From: Brachypterus glaber
Lineage: Eukaryota > Arthropoda > Insecta > Coleoptera > Kateretidae
Length of the DNA stretch: 64,000 nt
Assembly (NCBI GenBank): GCA_958510825.1
Contig: OY294050.1
Span: forward strand, 6,549,340 to 6,613,339
Direction: 5' to 3'
Of the stretch, positions 10,901 through 19,649 are shown piece by piece (positions within the stretch are counted from its first letter, which is position 1; each line of letters starts with the position of its first letter). The notes beneath the pieces were generated by a model. It had not been told where the DNA came from, made no database searches, and was given only the letters and a program-made list of their open reading frames with translations. The position numbers and the translations under genes were made by a program.

Positions 10901-12371
10901 CTGGCAACAGACTTAACAGACGAGGTAAACAAAATCCAATGTCAGGGAAATTCTAACACTTCACATCTTTATCTTACAAAATTAACAATATTTTTTCAAC
11001 TTCTATTTATTTCAATTTTAGAGTGTTGCAATATCTCAGGCAATTTACGAGAGTAACTGGTACGAAGAACCAGTGAAAACCCAAAAAATAATGCTTTTTA
11101 TTATGATGAGGTCGCAAATTCCACTTTCTTTAAAACTCGGGAAATTTTTTAACATGTCGAACGAAAATGGAGTTAAGGTAAAGTTTTGTACCTAAATTAT
11201 ATACGGAGCGGTCCAAAAGCCAACCCCCTCTTAACTTTTGAACGAGTTAAAATTACGACTTCAAATTTGGAACACCTAAATAAGCTTTTTTCTATTTTGC
11301 GACTCTTATAAGCTCATAATCACCCGCATTTTGCGTGTTCTTATAGGCCCATAAGAGGTCTGTACTTTTTGTTCTTTTGGGTTGGCAACAGACCTGGGCT
11401 ATCGCTTGGCGTTTTCCGTGCAAATATCAAAGTCGGTTTAAAGTTTAATTTTCTACAAAATTTTGTGTTAAGGTTATTTTTTACCGTGTTAAAATTGTGG
11501 ATTGGTTAATTGCAGTGAAAAAAGAAGAGATGACTATAAAATATATCAAAATATCATTTGTTCTTACACAGAAAAAAGGCTTTCTTAAACCAAAGTCAAA
11601 GTCCATGGATGAAGAGCACGGGTCCCTGAATGAAGAGCGCGGGTTTTTGAATGAAGATCTGCGCTCTTCGTTCAAGGACTTTGATTCAAAGTATCCTTTT
11701 TTTCTGTGTAGAATTTTAAACATGGTGTAAACTGTAATGCCAATCCAAAACAAAAATCCCTAAATCAGTCATCAATTTTAATGTAAGTTTTTTTTTATTT
11801 TAGAGCAAAATAGAAAAAATTGTATAAAGCACTCGTTTCATAACACGTTTTTAGTGCACTAGTACTTTAGAAAACTCGCCGCAAGCGGCTCGTTTTCCAA
11901 ACTTGTACTGCGCTAAAAACGTATGTTATGAAACTAGTACTTTAATGAAAGTAGCGTTACAGGGGGGGGGGTCCAAAATGATCAAAATTTGTGTTACGTA
12001 ATACTTGAACGTTTCCAAAATGAAAACCTTAGAAAAAAGTTTAAAAAATTAAAAAACATATGGCCAAATAGAGATTTTTATCTGCTTTAAAATGATGTAT
12101 CACACGACTTCCTTTCCATTTGAGAAAATGTCCCCCGTGCCCCCGTCCACATTTTAAAAGCTAAAAACATCGAATATATGCCAAAAAATTGTTGTCTTAT
12201 TTACGTGTTTTAAATGAAGTCGATATCCCAACTCGTTCAAAAGTTAAAAGGGGAGAGTGACTAGGACCGAACTGCATACTACAAAAGAGTATACTTTGAT
12301 TGTAGATTGTGAAAGCTGCATATTCTTATTTGATGCTATTTAAGTCCAGAGGCCAAACATTGGAAAATTAG
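1253..12371 (+). CDS. Insect odorant receptor (7tm_6), six exons, 402 aa
   Basis: A seven-transmembrane insect odorant receptor. In this family the protein is a tuning subunit that forms a ligand-gated cation channel with the co-receptor Orco in the dendrite membrane of olfactory neurons; the ligand cannot be read from sequence. Joining 1253-1826, 8019-8229, 9648-9747, 10823-10924, 11022-11177 and 12306-12371 gives one open frame of 402 residues (family usual about 370-420) with intron phases 1, 2, 0, 0, 0. Hydrophobic segments fall near residues 42-62, 66-86, 128-154, 185-212, 273-297 and 300-322, with a short last one near 381-394. Family landmarks: RPLPLRHWTPY (165-175) before TM4, REHQEIIRF (255-263), YGLATDLTDES (320-330, matching the usual YCWFGNELTYQS region), IYESNWYE (337-344), MMRSQIPL (357-364) and VKAAYSYLMLF (383-393). 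There is no internal stop or frameshift. Introns are 6192, 1418, 1075, 97 and 1128 bp, and only the 97 bp one lacks a recognisable repeat. The start is the first ATG of the hydrophilic N-terminus and gives normal length. The subfamily is not assigned. Confidence 0.95.
1827..2004. other. Start of intron 1
   Basis: Intronic AT-rich sequence between the exon 1 donor and the foldback element. The tail (CCAGT-AAATA.. from about 1978) is shared with the copies of the foldback family at 20055 and 49190, so the family may begin here. Confidence 0.6.
2005..2829. mobile_element. Foldback element, about 825 bp, in intron 1
   Basis: Two long imperfect arms meet near 2417. The left arm (AATAAATGTACACGG.., GGTAGTAGTGGATGG, GATATCTTGAATTTTAGG-like block) returns reverse-complemented in the right arm up to CCGTGTACATTTATT. 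Each arm is about 400 bp with scattered substitutions. No coding capacity. Partial relatives consisting mostly of one arm occur at 20055-20450 and 49190-49400. Confidence 0.8.
2866..7985. mobile_element. Possible composite TIR element bounded by (AT)n, carrying the satellite
   Basis: The left border is (AT)n at 2868-2899 followed by ATCAATAGGAGGCCCGAT and CGAAGCCCGGGTTT. The right border is the mirror image: GAAGCCCAAAACCGGGCCTC at 7858-7877, then CGGGCTCCCTATTGATGG and (AT)n to about 7984. The tandem array lies between these inverted borders. Seen: the inverted borders and the (AT)n at both ends. Inferred: that the whole 5.1 kb is one insertion unit. The right edge lies only 33 bp before exon 2. 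Confidence 0.45.
3307..7372 (+). repeat. Satellite array, ~151 bp monomer, trimeric higher-order repeat
   Basis: About 27 tandem monomers of roughly 151 bp. Each carries a CCCTAAATATTTTCCGAT block, GGGGTTGAAATTTTAG, ATGGGGTGCAGG, a TAAAGTC block, TTTCAGCCCGATCGGATAAT and a T-rich TACCATTCCGCAG block. One monomer subtype, marked by TTTCAAAGGGG-AAGCCACC, recurs at about 4072, 4526, 4981, 5436, 5889, 6331, 6786 and 7221, a spacing close to 455 bp. From 4072 on the repeating unit is therefore a trimer. The stretch 3312-4072 spans five monomers and is irregular. The open frames across the array on both strands are products of the repeat and are not genes. Confidence 0.9.
7373..8018. other. End of intron 1, before exon 2
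   Basis: Unique-looking AT-rich DNA to about 7780, then the GGGCTTCG-containing inverted border and (AT)n at 7948-7984, then a polypyrimidine tract (T-rich 8008-8016) and AG at 8017-8018, the exon 2 acceptor. The small antisense open frame at 7725-7994 is mostly microsatellite and is not a gene. Confidence 0.7.
8019..8229 (+). CDS. Odorant receptor exon 2 (residues 192-262, partial end codons)
   Basis: 211 nt with acceptor AG at 8017-8018. The first two bases complete the Gly codon from exon 1 and the last two (CG) start the Arg codon finished by exon 3. Encodes TM4 (FYTAVFYITNNVCIVVFMYF) and the long cytoplasmic loop ending REHQEII. Too short to show up by ORF length; found by family resemblance and phase fit on both sides. 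Confidence 0.93.
8230..8235 (+). promoter_or_regulatory. Exon 2 splice donor built partly from a MITE
   Basis: The donor reads GTAAGG. GTAA is host sequence, with TAA (8231-8233) the left target-site duplication, and the following GG are the first bases of the MITE. Beyond the MITE the right duplication continues TAAGTGG at 8672, so the pre-insertion donor would have read GTAAGT. Confidence 0.85.
8234..8671. mobile_element. PIF/Harbinger-like MITE, 438 bp, in intron 2
   Basis: Perfect terminal inverted repeats of at least 24 bp, starting GGGGCTGTCCATATATTACG, with TAA duplicated on both sides (8231-8233 and 8672-8674). A 3 bp TWA duplication and G-rich termini are typical of PIF/Harbinger. 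C-rich patches near 8280-8335 and 8583-8640 mirror each other. No coding capacity. Confidence 0.9.
8672..9647. other. Remainder of intron 2
   Basis: AT-rich intronic DNA. Part of 9090-9480 (a GGGAGCTAGCGTAC block, TCCACCCCTGGTTAAA, CATAAAATGATAA) resembles the interior of the TA-flanked element at 16687-17316, so it is probably an older relative without clear ends. The tract ends TATTTTTAG, the acceptor of exon 3. Confidence 0.55.
9648..9747 (+). CDS. Odorant receptor exon 3 (completes residue 262; 263-295)
   Basis: 100 nt encoding FIEEFSDSQNLPNLMEYF.. with TM5. Its first base completes the Arg codon of exon 2. Acceptor AG at 9646-9647 and a consensus GTAAGT donor at 9748. The open frame continues on both sides of the exon by chance. 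Confidence 0.93.
9753..10023. mobile_element. Inverted-repeat element at the exon 3 donor (intron 3)
   Basis: TAATAACTATAGGGCGAA at 9753 returns reverse-complemented as TTCGTCCTATAGTAATAA at 10006-10023, with matching inner TTGAGGTA..TGATAT blocks. About 271 bp, no coding capacity. The left end coincides with position +6 of the donor GTAAGT. No clear target duplication is visible, so the exact ends are uncertain. Confidence 0.6.
10024..10569. mobile_element. Second inverted-repeat element in intron 3
   Basis: CCAAAGAACTTTTACCTCAA near 10025 recurs as its reverse complement TTGAGGTAAAAGTTCTTTGG near 10549-10568. Arms of about 22 bp enclose roughly 500 bp without coding capacity. It abuts the preceding inverted-repeat element. 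Confidence 0.6.
10823..10924 (+). CDS. Odorant receptor exon 4 (residues 296-329)
   Basis: 102 nt, phase 0 at both ends. Encodes VEINMIMMFNLCLVLV.. (TM6) through YGLATDLTDE. Acceptor TATTTTAG at 10815-10822 and donor GTAAAC at 10925. Reading on past the donor gives a false open frame to 11056. Confidence 0.93.
11022..11177 (+). CDS. Odorant receptor exon 5 (residues 330-381)
   Basis: 156 nt, phase 0. Encodes SVAISQAIYESNWYEEP.. through MMRSQIPLSLKLGKFF.. The intracellular loop between TM6 and TM7 is the best conserved part of the family and gives the strongest identification here. Acceptor CAATTTTAG to 11021 and donor GTAAAG at 11178. The 97 bp intron 4 before it is the only one without a recognised repeat. 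Confidence 0.95.
11204..12275. mobile_element. TIR element filling intron 5
   Basis: The left end (GGTCCAAAAGCCAACC..TTAACTTTTGAACGAGTT) is matched by the reverse complement of the right end (AACTCGTTCAAAAGTTAA..GGACCGAACT) over about 80 bp with mismatches. Roughly 1.07 kb with no transposase. Inside is an inverted repeat at 11835-11934 and a shorter one around 11580-11690. The 77- and 90-codon open frames at 11497-11730 (+) and 11481-11753 (-) lie in this repeat. Relatives: 60185-60388, 60403-60560 and the termini near 58565. Confidence 0.75.
11835..11934. repeat. Hairpin inside the intron 5 element
   Basis: GTTTCATAACACGTTTTTAG pairs with CTAAAAACGTATGTTATGAAAC, with a loop region around the palindrome CGCCGCAAGCGGC. 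About 100 bp foldback. Confidence 0.75.
12306..12371 (+). CDS. Odorant receptor exon 6 (residues 382-402, stop)
   Basis: 66 nt including the TAG stop, acceptor GATTGTAG to 12305. Encodes IVKAAYSYLMLFKS.., the short last transmembrane segment that family members carry as a final phase-0 exon (compare the usual ..LKASYSYFTLL..). Far too short for ORF detection; found by motif and phase. Confidence 0.92.
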   Translation: MVKAAYSYLMLFKSRGQTLEN

Positions 12372-12490
12372 TAGTTTTAACTAGTTTAGGCTAAAATTCT
12401 ATATATCTGTAGATTTTCTGCATATTTTTTACTTAATTTAGTTTAGATTTACGCAAATTAAAATTGGGAATAATACACAGGCTAGTTAAA

Positions 12491-12496
12491 AATAAA
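12491..12496 (+). terminator. Candidate poly(A) signal of the receptor
   Basis: AATAAA 120 bp after the stop codon, a normal distance for a short 3' UTR. The hexamer is common in AT-rich DNA, so this is plausible, not proven. Confidence 0.4.
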
Positions 12497-12973
12497 CACG
12501 CCATCTAGTGGCATTTTTGCTTTTATTTTTTTATTTCTATTTCTAAACCTATTCTGTATATTCCCCTCGTTCCATACTAACAATATCTACCTAAATACAT
12601 ATATATTATATGAAATTATATACCCGCCTAAATATATATTAAATTATATTATTAATGACTTTATTACAACCTATGGTTTTATTCAAAATAACAAATATAA
12701 ATCATAAAATACCTATTTAAGGGAATCCATTTTTGAAAAGAAACAAAATTAGATAAACACGAATAATTTAATGTCAGAGAATGGCTAGCCAGCTACATCC
12801 CTTTAAAGGGATGCTCAAATTAAATTTTTATTTAAAATATAGAGAGACAAGTTAGTTCCTAATTCATTTCTAAAATCAGTATATGCATTAGTAATAACTT
12901 CCCTTAAAATATATATATGTTTGAATAATAATAACTAAATAATTCGTTTGGGTAGGATATTAATAAACCTATA
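12497..12973. other. 3' flank, no gene seen
   Basis: AT-rich intergenic DNA after the receptor. No family match or exon was recognised. Confidence 0.6.
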
Positions 12974-13876
12974 GAGGAAAGTCGCCTAATTTCGGATACC
13001 ATTTACAATGTATTCAATATTTAATACTCGGTATTACTTTTTGATATTTTTTTTATATAACCAGATACAACTTATTATAGCGAACCATGATTTATTATAA
13101 AAGCAATTTTATTACAGTTTATTTTTTCCAAAAAACACGGTTAAAAAAAAATCAGCGCATTTTTGTGAATTTGAAAAAGGGCTCCTAATTTCGGACATAT
13201 CCGAAAAATTTTTTCAAGAGTAGATCTGGATCCCATTGCTTATGTTTCTTGTTATTCCTTCACATTTAAGACGTAATTTAATCATTAAGCGATTTTCTAC
13301 GAAATACTATAGGAACTATAATTTTAGATTCCCAATTTCGAATATCTTAGTACCTTAGGTAATTTTCGTTTTTTCAAAATTGTTTATCTTAGTTTGTTGT
13401 ATCATTATAAAAAAAATAATTAATGGTTGGTTATCCTGAATAATAATTACCTTGCGGATATCCGAAATTGGGAATCAAATGCACAAAAATGGTCTATCCG
13501 AAATTAGGCAACTTTCTGCTTTTTAGATTAGAAATTTGTAGAATGTTTACGTTTTCAAATTGCTTAATTATGAATAGTGGATCAACTTAACTAACATCAT
13601 AACTTACCCAAGACAGAATCACGAACTTTTATAACGATTATTTATAAAATAAACAAGCATAATAATGCAACTGAGCACAAAACTGCCATTTGCAATATAA
13701 ACGATTTGTGCTGCCATTTAAAGGGGAGAAGCTCTACCGTTATCATATTACAGGACGGATTTAGTTTGACTTTTGGCTTCACATTAAAGTAGGTTTCTGT
13801 TTACCTTTGCAGACAGTATCTTAAATACACTAGTATCCGAAATTTGGAAACCATCCGAAATTAGGCGCATTTACTC
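12974..13876. mobile_element. TA-flanked TIR element, 903 bp
   Basis: The left end GAGGAAAGTCGCCTAATTTC and the right end (reverse complement GAGTAAATGCGCCTAATTTC) are inverted repeats, each next to TA (12972-12973 and 13877-13878). The TCCGAAATTAGG motif recurs in both orientations inside (about 13184, 13330, 13457, 13492, 13841), suggesting sub-terminal repeats. No coding capacity. The TA flanks fit a Tc1/mariner-like non-autonomous element, but this rests on weak evidence. Confidence 0.7.
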
Positions 13877-14612
13877 TACAGCTAAAACAAATGATTTAAA
13901 TATTTAAACAAGGATATAATCCATTTTATAATATTGTATTCAAAAGTCCAATAACAAATATATTGTCTCAAAAAATGGATAAATACTGTTACATAAAATA
14001 AAACAGTAAATTCGCCTTTATGGTAAGTAAAATGTATTACTATGCATGCGCCTTCACCAAAATTGCAAATGATTTAATCAAACAAACAAGTCGTGGAGAA
14101 AAACCAAAAAATGAAAAAAAAAATGAAAATTATAGTTTTTTTATTTCTTTAAAAAGTTAACCCCCATAACTTTTTTTGTTTTTGAGGAATTACTTTTAAA
14201 ATTTATAGAATTGATCCTTGTAATAATAGTAATATTTCCTGAAAAAGTTACATTAATAATATTTAATAACTTTTTTTCATATTTTTTAACGTAAAATCAC
14301 CTCTTAAATTTCTCTTACTTATTTCTGAATAACCCTGTATATAGTTTTGTCCATAGACACTTTTGATTAGAAAAAAAAAACTATATAACATATCCAAATT
14401 TGACCGAACCTACTTTTGCAGAAGGAAGCGATGTCCTTTGAGGTGATCGAGCTTTTTACATTCGTTTGGACTTCGAAACACGAAAAAATACATAAAAAAT
14501 ATAGGCTGACTCTCGTTAATAATAACTGAACTAATTTTTTTTGTGGGACTGTGTTATTAATTAATAAATTTTTAAGTGATAATACTCGTCAGCATGATTT
14601 GCAGCCAGGAAA
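13877..14612. other. Repeat fragments, no gene
   Basis: Contains a relative of the CCCCCATAACTTTTTTG block also seen near 40880 and 56098. It ends in a terminus ATAACCCTGTATA near 14331, the right-end signature of the TACAGGGTG element family. No gene was seen. Confidence 0.5.
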
Positions 14613-15012
14613 AGCAATGGCGATTTCTCCCGTTAGATTAGACAGGGACAAATGTTCTACCCAAAAAGGATAGAAGACATACATACACTCCCACTTCCAC
14701 CCAACCAAACAAATTCTGTATTTGTTCTTTGTTGAACAAATACAATATTTACTTGGCCGGGCGAAAAGTGTAACTATATTATTTTAATTAAAGAAATTAC
14801 TGGCGCCATCTAAATTTTAGTAGAACTATCTTATTCTACAGATTCACATTAGCTATGTTCGTTCTAGCCGCTCAGTGCGTGTAGCACTGAGCGGCCAACC
14901 AAATAAATACTGTATTTGTTGTATGAAAAACAAATACAGTATTTATTTGGTTGGCTGGAAAGTGTAGCACAAATGAGATAGAGATAGGGTAGACGTCTTT
15001 TGTTTCATAATT
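14613..15012 (+). repeat. Dispersed repeat P, copy 1
   Basis: About 400 bp, matched in opposite orientation at 45985-46372 with roughly nine bases in ten identical. Shared blocks include TAGACAGGGACAAATGTTC, ACTGGCGCCATCTAAATTTT, TAGCACTGAGCGGC and the ACAAATACAGTATTTATTTGG hairpin arm. Both copies contain inverted CAAATACAGTATTT arms. The open frame at 14943-15140 overlaps it and is not supported as a gene. Confidence 0.8.
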
Positions 15013-15471
15013 TTAGTTGCTTGGCTGAAAATTATGAAATTTTTTTGTATGCATAAAAAAATATGCCGCCTAGTCCTAGGTTTAGACACTTTCTTTACAT
15101 TTAAGACGCAATTGTAGTATACGTTTAAAAATAAAAACATGAGAGTATTGGCTTTTTGAATCTTACACCCATAAAACGCTGAACTAGCACTCTAACAGAA
15201 ATATTTTATTATATAAGGATTTATGACTCTCTCAAAACATTGTATAAATTCTCTATTTCAGTGAAACTAACTTATTTTTAAATTATAAAATTCGCTGTGC
15301 TCCGCCCCCTGATAATATTCGGCCAAAAATTGAATTTCAGGGCTATATACTTCACACAAAGCAAAATCCAGTACACTGCAGGGCTCAGTTAAAAAGACGT
15401 AAGCTAGCTAAGTTGATGATTGTGTGTTTATCGTTTTATGGTTGAAGAAATAAATGTAATTCCCTATGTAA
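15013..15471. other. Intergenic, nothing recognised
   Basis: AT-rich DNA without a recognised gene or repeat boundary. Confidence 0.5.
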
Positions 15472-15607
15472 GGGCTCATCCACAGGCTCTTATGCGAGCA
15501 TAAAATAACGTTATAAGCCAGCGCACAAGATACATGACGGCACATCAAGCCAACCACGACATCGTATGTTATGTATTATGTTAGTTATGCCAGCCTCTGG
15601 CTAGGCC
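15472..15607. mobile_element. Short MITE (GGGCTCATCC / GGCTAGGCC type)
   Basis: Ends GGGCTCATCCACAGGCTC and the reverse complement of GCCTCTGGCTAGGCC, flanked by TAA and TTA. Interior CGTTATAAGCCAGCGCACAAGA and the GCCAACCACGACATCGTATG block are shared, inverted, with 31100-31237. Confidence 0.65.
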
Positions 15608-15756
15608 TTAAGGTTGATTATCTTGTGTTTGAAATTCAAAAACATTATTTTTACATTAAAAAAAAAAAAAAATAAATAAAAAAATCCTAAAAAAGAAAAC
15701 GAAAGCATTGGTCTACAAATGTTTTGTTAAAATAAAGCAATATTAAGCAGTGCTTA

Positions 15757-16195
15757 GGGAAAGTTCAAGTATTACGTAACGCTCAAGGGGGGGGTCTCAA
15801 AAGCGTTACGCGCGATACAGAGGGGGTGGGTGTCAGTAAAAATGTTACGTAAAACTTAGAAAATTATAAACTTATAAAATGTTTATTGGATCACGTTTTT
15901 AACAATGATCTAGGCCTAAGATACGAATTCGTTGCCAATTTTATTGCACACGGCGTTCACTAAATCCCTAAACAAAAAAAGATAAAGCTGAAAAACCATA
16001 GGCAATAACCGGTTTTCGGTTAACTGGTTGCGGAAATTACCTCAGACCGGTTTTTGGTTAAAACACGGAAGCAATAATCGATAAAAAACGGTTTAAACCT
16101 TAAAGCAAAATTTCCTTTCAATTTCTTTACTTTTTCTAAAAAAAATGTTACGTAACAAATGGAGGGGCGGGGGTCTTGAAAATGTTACGCCGCGT
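15757..16195. mobile_element. PIF/Harbinger-like element, one end lost
   Basis: The left terminus GGGAAAGTTCAAGTATTACG follows TTA. The interior contains ACCGGTT-rich blocks and GTTACGTAA motifs, shared in inverted orientation with 51577-51965. The opposite terminus is not intact here, although it is in the 51.6 kb copy. Confidence 0.6.
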
Positions 16196-16686
16196 ATCAC
16201 CAGCTCATGCAATGTAAAATTTTATTTTGTTAGGACATTATGAATAAAAAAATTTACTTTTACCATATTTTTAATCCTACTATCTGGTTTTAAAAAATGA
16301 CAGTCAATTTCAAATTTCATTTTTAAACCACTAATCATAGATGCCTTGATTTAATTTTTTACTTTGATAAATTCTGCGCCGAGTTTAAGCTTATACATCT
16401 TTTTGGCCTAGACGGCAGTACAGATAATGTATCGTTTATAATGGTCATAGAAGTTTCATACTTTATATGCAAAGCGGTGCACAATAACCACGTAAGGGGG
16501 TTGATCGGTTTCGGACCACGAGTTCGATGCAAAAACCGAACATGTCACATGTAATTTTTTTCAGCTGAAATTATTTATACCAATTCTTCTAAAAAAAGAA
16601 TAAAATATAAATGAAAAATAAAGAACGAACAATAGGAAAGAATATGTTACTTTCCTTGTGCTTATCTAAGTGCCCAAAAAATTATA
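16196..16686. other. Intergenic, nothing recognised
   Basis: AT-rich DNA without a supported feature. Confidence 0.5.
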
Positions 16687-17316
16687 CAGGGTGATTGAGA
16701 AATAAGTTACAAAATTTTAAGGGGCAATTCTAGGTCCAAAAATATTTTAAAAAAGTTCCTATAAAGGTTATTATTATATTATTATTATTCTACATCAAAA
16801 ATTACAAAAAAGTGCCTATACACAAATATCTACAAATCGCTTTTAAGGGAGCTACGGTTCCATAAAAAGTGTTATTCTTTAAGAGGCCGTAGTACACTTA
16901 AAACTCATTTTCGAACGTTCCGACTTTTGATGCTCAGATCGTAAAATTGCCTCTTTTATTGCAATTTGCTTTTTTATGTATTTTTAATCAAAGATTAATA
17001 TTTTATTGAGAAAATGTCTAAAAAATTGGTTTGGAGTACCTTTTTTATGTATTTTTAATCAAAGATTAATATTTTATTGAGAAAATGTCAACAAATTTAC
17101 AGATGAAAAAGTTTTGGGCAAAAAGGTGACATCGCTCCTCCCCCCCCCCATTTTGCACGTCCCTGGTTAAAATTACCAAATAAACATAACATAAAATGAT
17201 AAACTGTATCAATGTTAAGGCATGTGCAAAAACTTTTTGGGAGGGTCGTAACTCCCTTATAGTTTTTGACCTAGAAACTCCCCTTAAAATTTGTAACTTA
17301 TTTTTGAGTCACCCTG
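16687..17316. mobile_element. TACAGGGTG-type element, 630 bp
   Basis: CAGGGTGATTGAGAAATAAG at the left is mirrored by CTTATTTTTGAGTCACCCTG at the right, and TA flanks both ends (16685-16686, 17317-17318). TIRs are about 45 bp. The TTTTTAATCAAAGATTAATA block is tandemly duplicated near 16980 and 17048. TA flanks and CA-starting ends suggest a Tc1/mariner-like non-autonomous element. Confidence 0.75.
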
Positions 17317-17435
17317 TATATGCATTGTGAAGAGAAAATTGGAGTATTGTTATAAAAATATTTATTAATTTTAAAATTTTCTAAGAAGGGACAATACTCT
17401 TAGACCTTTTTTCTAGCAGTGGTCCCTTTTATATA

Positions 17436-17640
17436 CAAGGTGATTCACCAGCCTCTTTAAAAACTCTGGCAATGAAAAATAGATTTAATTTCATGAAGAA
17501 ATGTCCTGTCTTTCTTTGTTCGGGAGTTATAGGGCTTTTACACAAAGAAAGATAGGACTTACGTTTATTTCAAATTTCTTCATGAAATTAAATCTGCTTT
17601 TCATTGGCAAAGTGTGTAACGAGGCTAACGAATCACCCTG
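17436..17640. mobile_element. Foldback MITE of the CAGGGTGATTC type, 205 bp
   Basis: CAAGGTGATTCACCAGCCTC and its mirrored GAGGCTAACGAATCACCCTG, with TA on both sides. The arms extend inward through TTTAATTTCATGAAGAAAT and AGGACTTA/TGTCCTGTC, so almost the whole element folds back. The open frame at 17527-17826 (-) starts outside it and is not supported. Confidence 0.8.
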
Positions 17641-18509
17641 TATAACGCAAGAAAAATAGTTTAAAAAATCCAGCTGGATTAAAATTATTGTTTCCTTCCA
17701 CATAGCGCTTAACCGGTTTTTGCAACTGGGGAGTTGAATTGACATGCAATCCACCCCTAATGTGACGTCATTGGCGTGTGCTCGGCAGATGGCAGAACGA
17801 AAAAAACCCTCTGACGCATGTTGCACATTGAATTAGGTTAGGATTTTATTATTTTTCAAATGTGGGGTGAACATATTTCTTTGTTCGATACATGCTTAGG
17901 AAACTTGTATGTTTTGGACGCAAAAATAGGGGTATAGTTTTGATCGGAACAAAGGAAAAAACTACAAATATACATATACCGAAAGTAAAACAGAACACTT
18001 CTCTGTCCTGAAATAGTATATTACATAGTGTATAAAAAAGTGTAAAAAAGGTTCCATCAAATCTTACGTAAACGGTCCTATGAAATTTTACGAAATACCC
18101 ATCATTAAAGTACAAAATTGTAGGAAACATGACATATTGATAGTTTTCATGGTTTTTGATAAACTTTTGGTATCGTTTTCGTCACTTTAAAATAGGAATT
18201 ACTATCCCTTTAAAACCTTACAAAAATACCATTTTGGTCCCATCCAATCCTACGCAAACTATTAAAGCCCATTTAATCTTATTAAAATCTTATAGGATAT
18301 AGGATATTGTTAAAATTTGAAAGGACTGTTTTTACAGGGTTCTTTAGCATGAACGAATGTTTAGTACGGGAAAGTCCCGAATAAAGAAAGATATTTTTAG
18401 ACAAGTTATGTACACTATTTTTCCTACGACCCCAACAAGAATAAAATTATTTAAAATAAATATTATTTTCTGTAAACAAAGACAAATAAAATTACCATTG
18501 TTATTACCT
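17641..18509. other. Intergenic, no supported gene
   Basis: Includes two short open frames (17849-18130 -, 18357-18542 +) with no recognised domain. CACTATTTTTCCTACGACC near 18413 matches the left terminus of the element at 53997, so a fragment of that family is present. Confidence 0.5.
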
Positions 18510-18960
18510 AAATTTAATATTAAAGGAGTAATAGCCTTTTAAAAAGTAAAGTTTTTGGTGGCACAAAAAAAATGTTACTTCCTCTTAATTGTATTTTTTT
18601 TTAACGGTTGCTCCTACAGTGTTACCCTGTGACATTTTTTATGTATTTTTACTCAAGAAATCTATATTTTTTACAAAAATTTCAAAAAAACTAAACAAAA
18701 AAAAGTTTGGGGCAAAAATATGTTAAGCCTCACATATTTTGTCCTTCTAGGCACGCCTCTGGATAAATTCAAAAAAATAAATTAACATAAACTTATTACC
18801 CTGGCTAATGGAAGTACACATGAAAAAGCTCGTCGCTCTAGCTTAAAGGGTACCAGAGTTATTAATTAAAAACCTTATTTTTATTACAATTTTAAAGGGC
18901 CGTAGCTCCATTAGGGCCCTTTTTCGGACCAACCTTTATAGGAACTTTCTTTGATATTTT
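18510..18960 (+). repeat. Dispersed repeat Q, copy 1
   Basis: Matches 57770-58180 in the same orientation over about 400 bp. Shared blocks: TTTTTGGTGGCACAAAA, CGGTTGCTCCTACAGTGTTA, TAGGCACGCCTCTGGAT, CTCGTCGCTCTAGCTTAAAG. Its end, AAAGGGCCGTAGCTCCATTA, is also shared with 22193-22213. Confidence 0.8.
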
Positions 18961-19401
18961 TGGATGTAGAACCTCTTAATATTTGGCATTCCAGTTATTG
19001 ATCACCCTAAATTTTAAACTTCAACGATTCAACTTTCTTTCCTTTTAAACACCTATGTTTCAGAATACATCAAGCAAACTCAATTTCGCGGAGAAGAATC
19101 CGAAAATGACATACTGTCGAGGGTCTCTCGTATAATTTTTCAATCAATTTTCTATCTTTTCGAAATCGACCGACTGAACTCTATTATGGAGTCGCCATAA
19201 TTTGGTTCGCGCCCTTTTTAGTCACACTTCCTAACTAGATTTTCTCATACATAAATGTAATCGTTTTCAATAAGGCTTTTTCATTTTTGAAATTAATAGG
19301 CGTAAGCGACATTTGTAATTCAAATTCTGAATAACTGATTTAATAAACAGGCGTCGAAAGTATAATTTCAAATTTTTTCCAATGAATACAAAGGTCGCGT
19401 A

Positions 19402-19643
19402 CACTGTAAAAAAAATGTGTAAATTTACATGCTAATTCAGAGGTAATATATTGCCAAGCAGGTGCAAGTAAAATTTACGAGATTTAACTTGTAATTTTAC
19501 AATATTTTAGGAATATTACGTACATGTACATGTAATAAAAAATTGTAAAATTACAAGTTAAATTTCGTAAATTTTACGTTCACCGGCTTGACATCATATT
19601 ACCTCTGATTTAGCATGTAAATTTACACTTTTTATTTGTAGTG
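19402..19643. mobile_element. TA-flanked foldback MITE, 242 bp
   Basis: CACTGTAAAAAAAATGTGTA and the mirrored TACACTTTTTATTTGTAGTG termini with TA duplications at 19400-19401 and 19644-19645. The arms continue through AAATTTACATGCTAATTCAG and TGTAATTTTACAA, so most of the element is palindromic. Confidence 0.85.
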
Positions 19644-19649
19644 TAGAAT

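Noticed and set aside
10835..11056. 73-codon frame starting MIMMFNLCLV and ending at 11056
   Set aside because: Only its first part (to 10924) is exon 4; the rest is intron 4. The true exon starts at 10823 and has no start codon of its own.
11481..11753. Overlapping frames on both strands with SSFKNPRSSFRDP-like repeats
   Set aside because: They lie in a hairpin segment of the intron 5 element.
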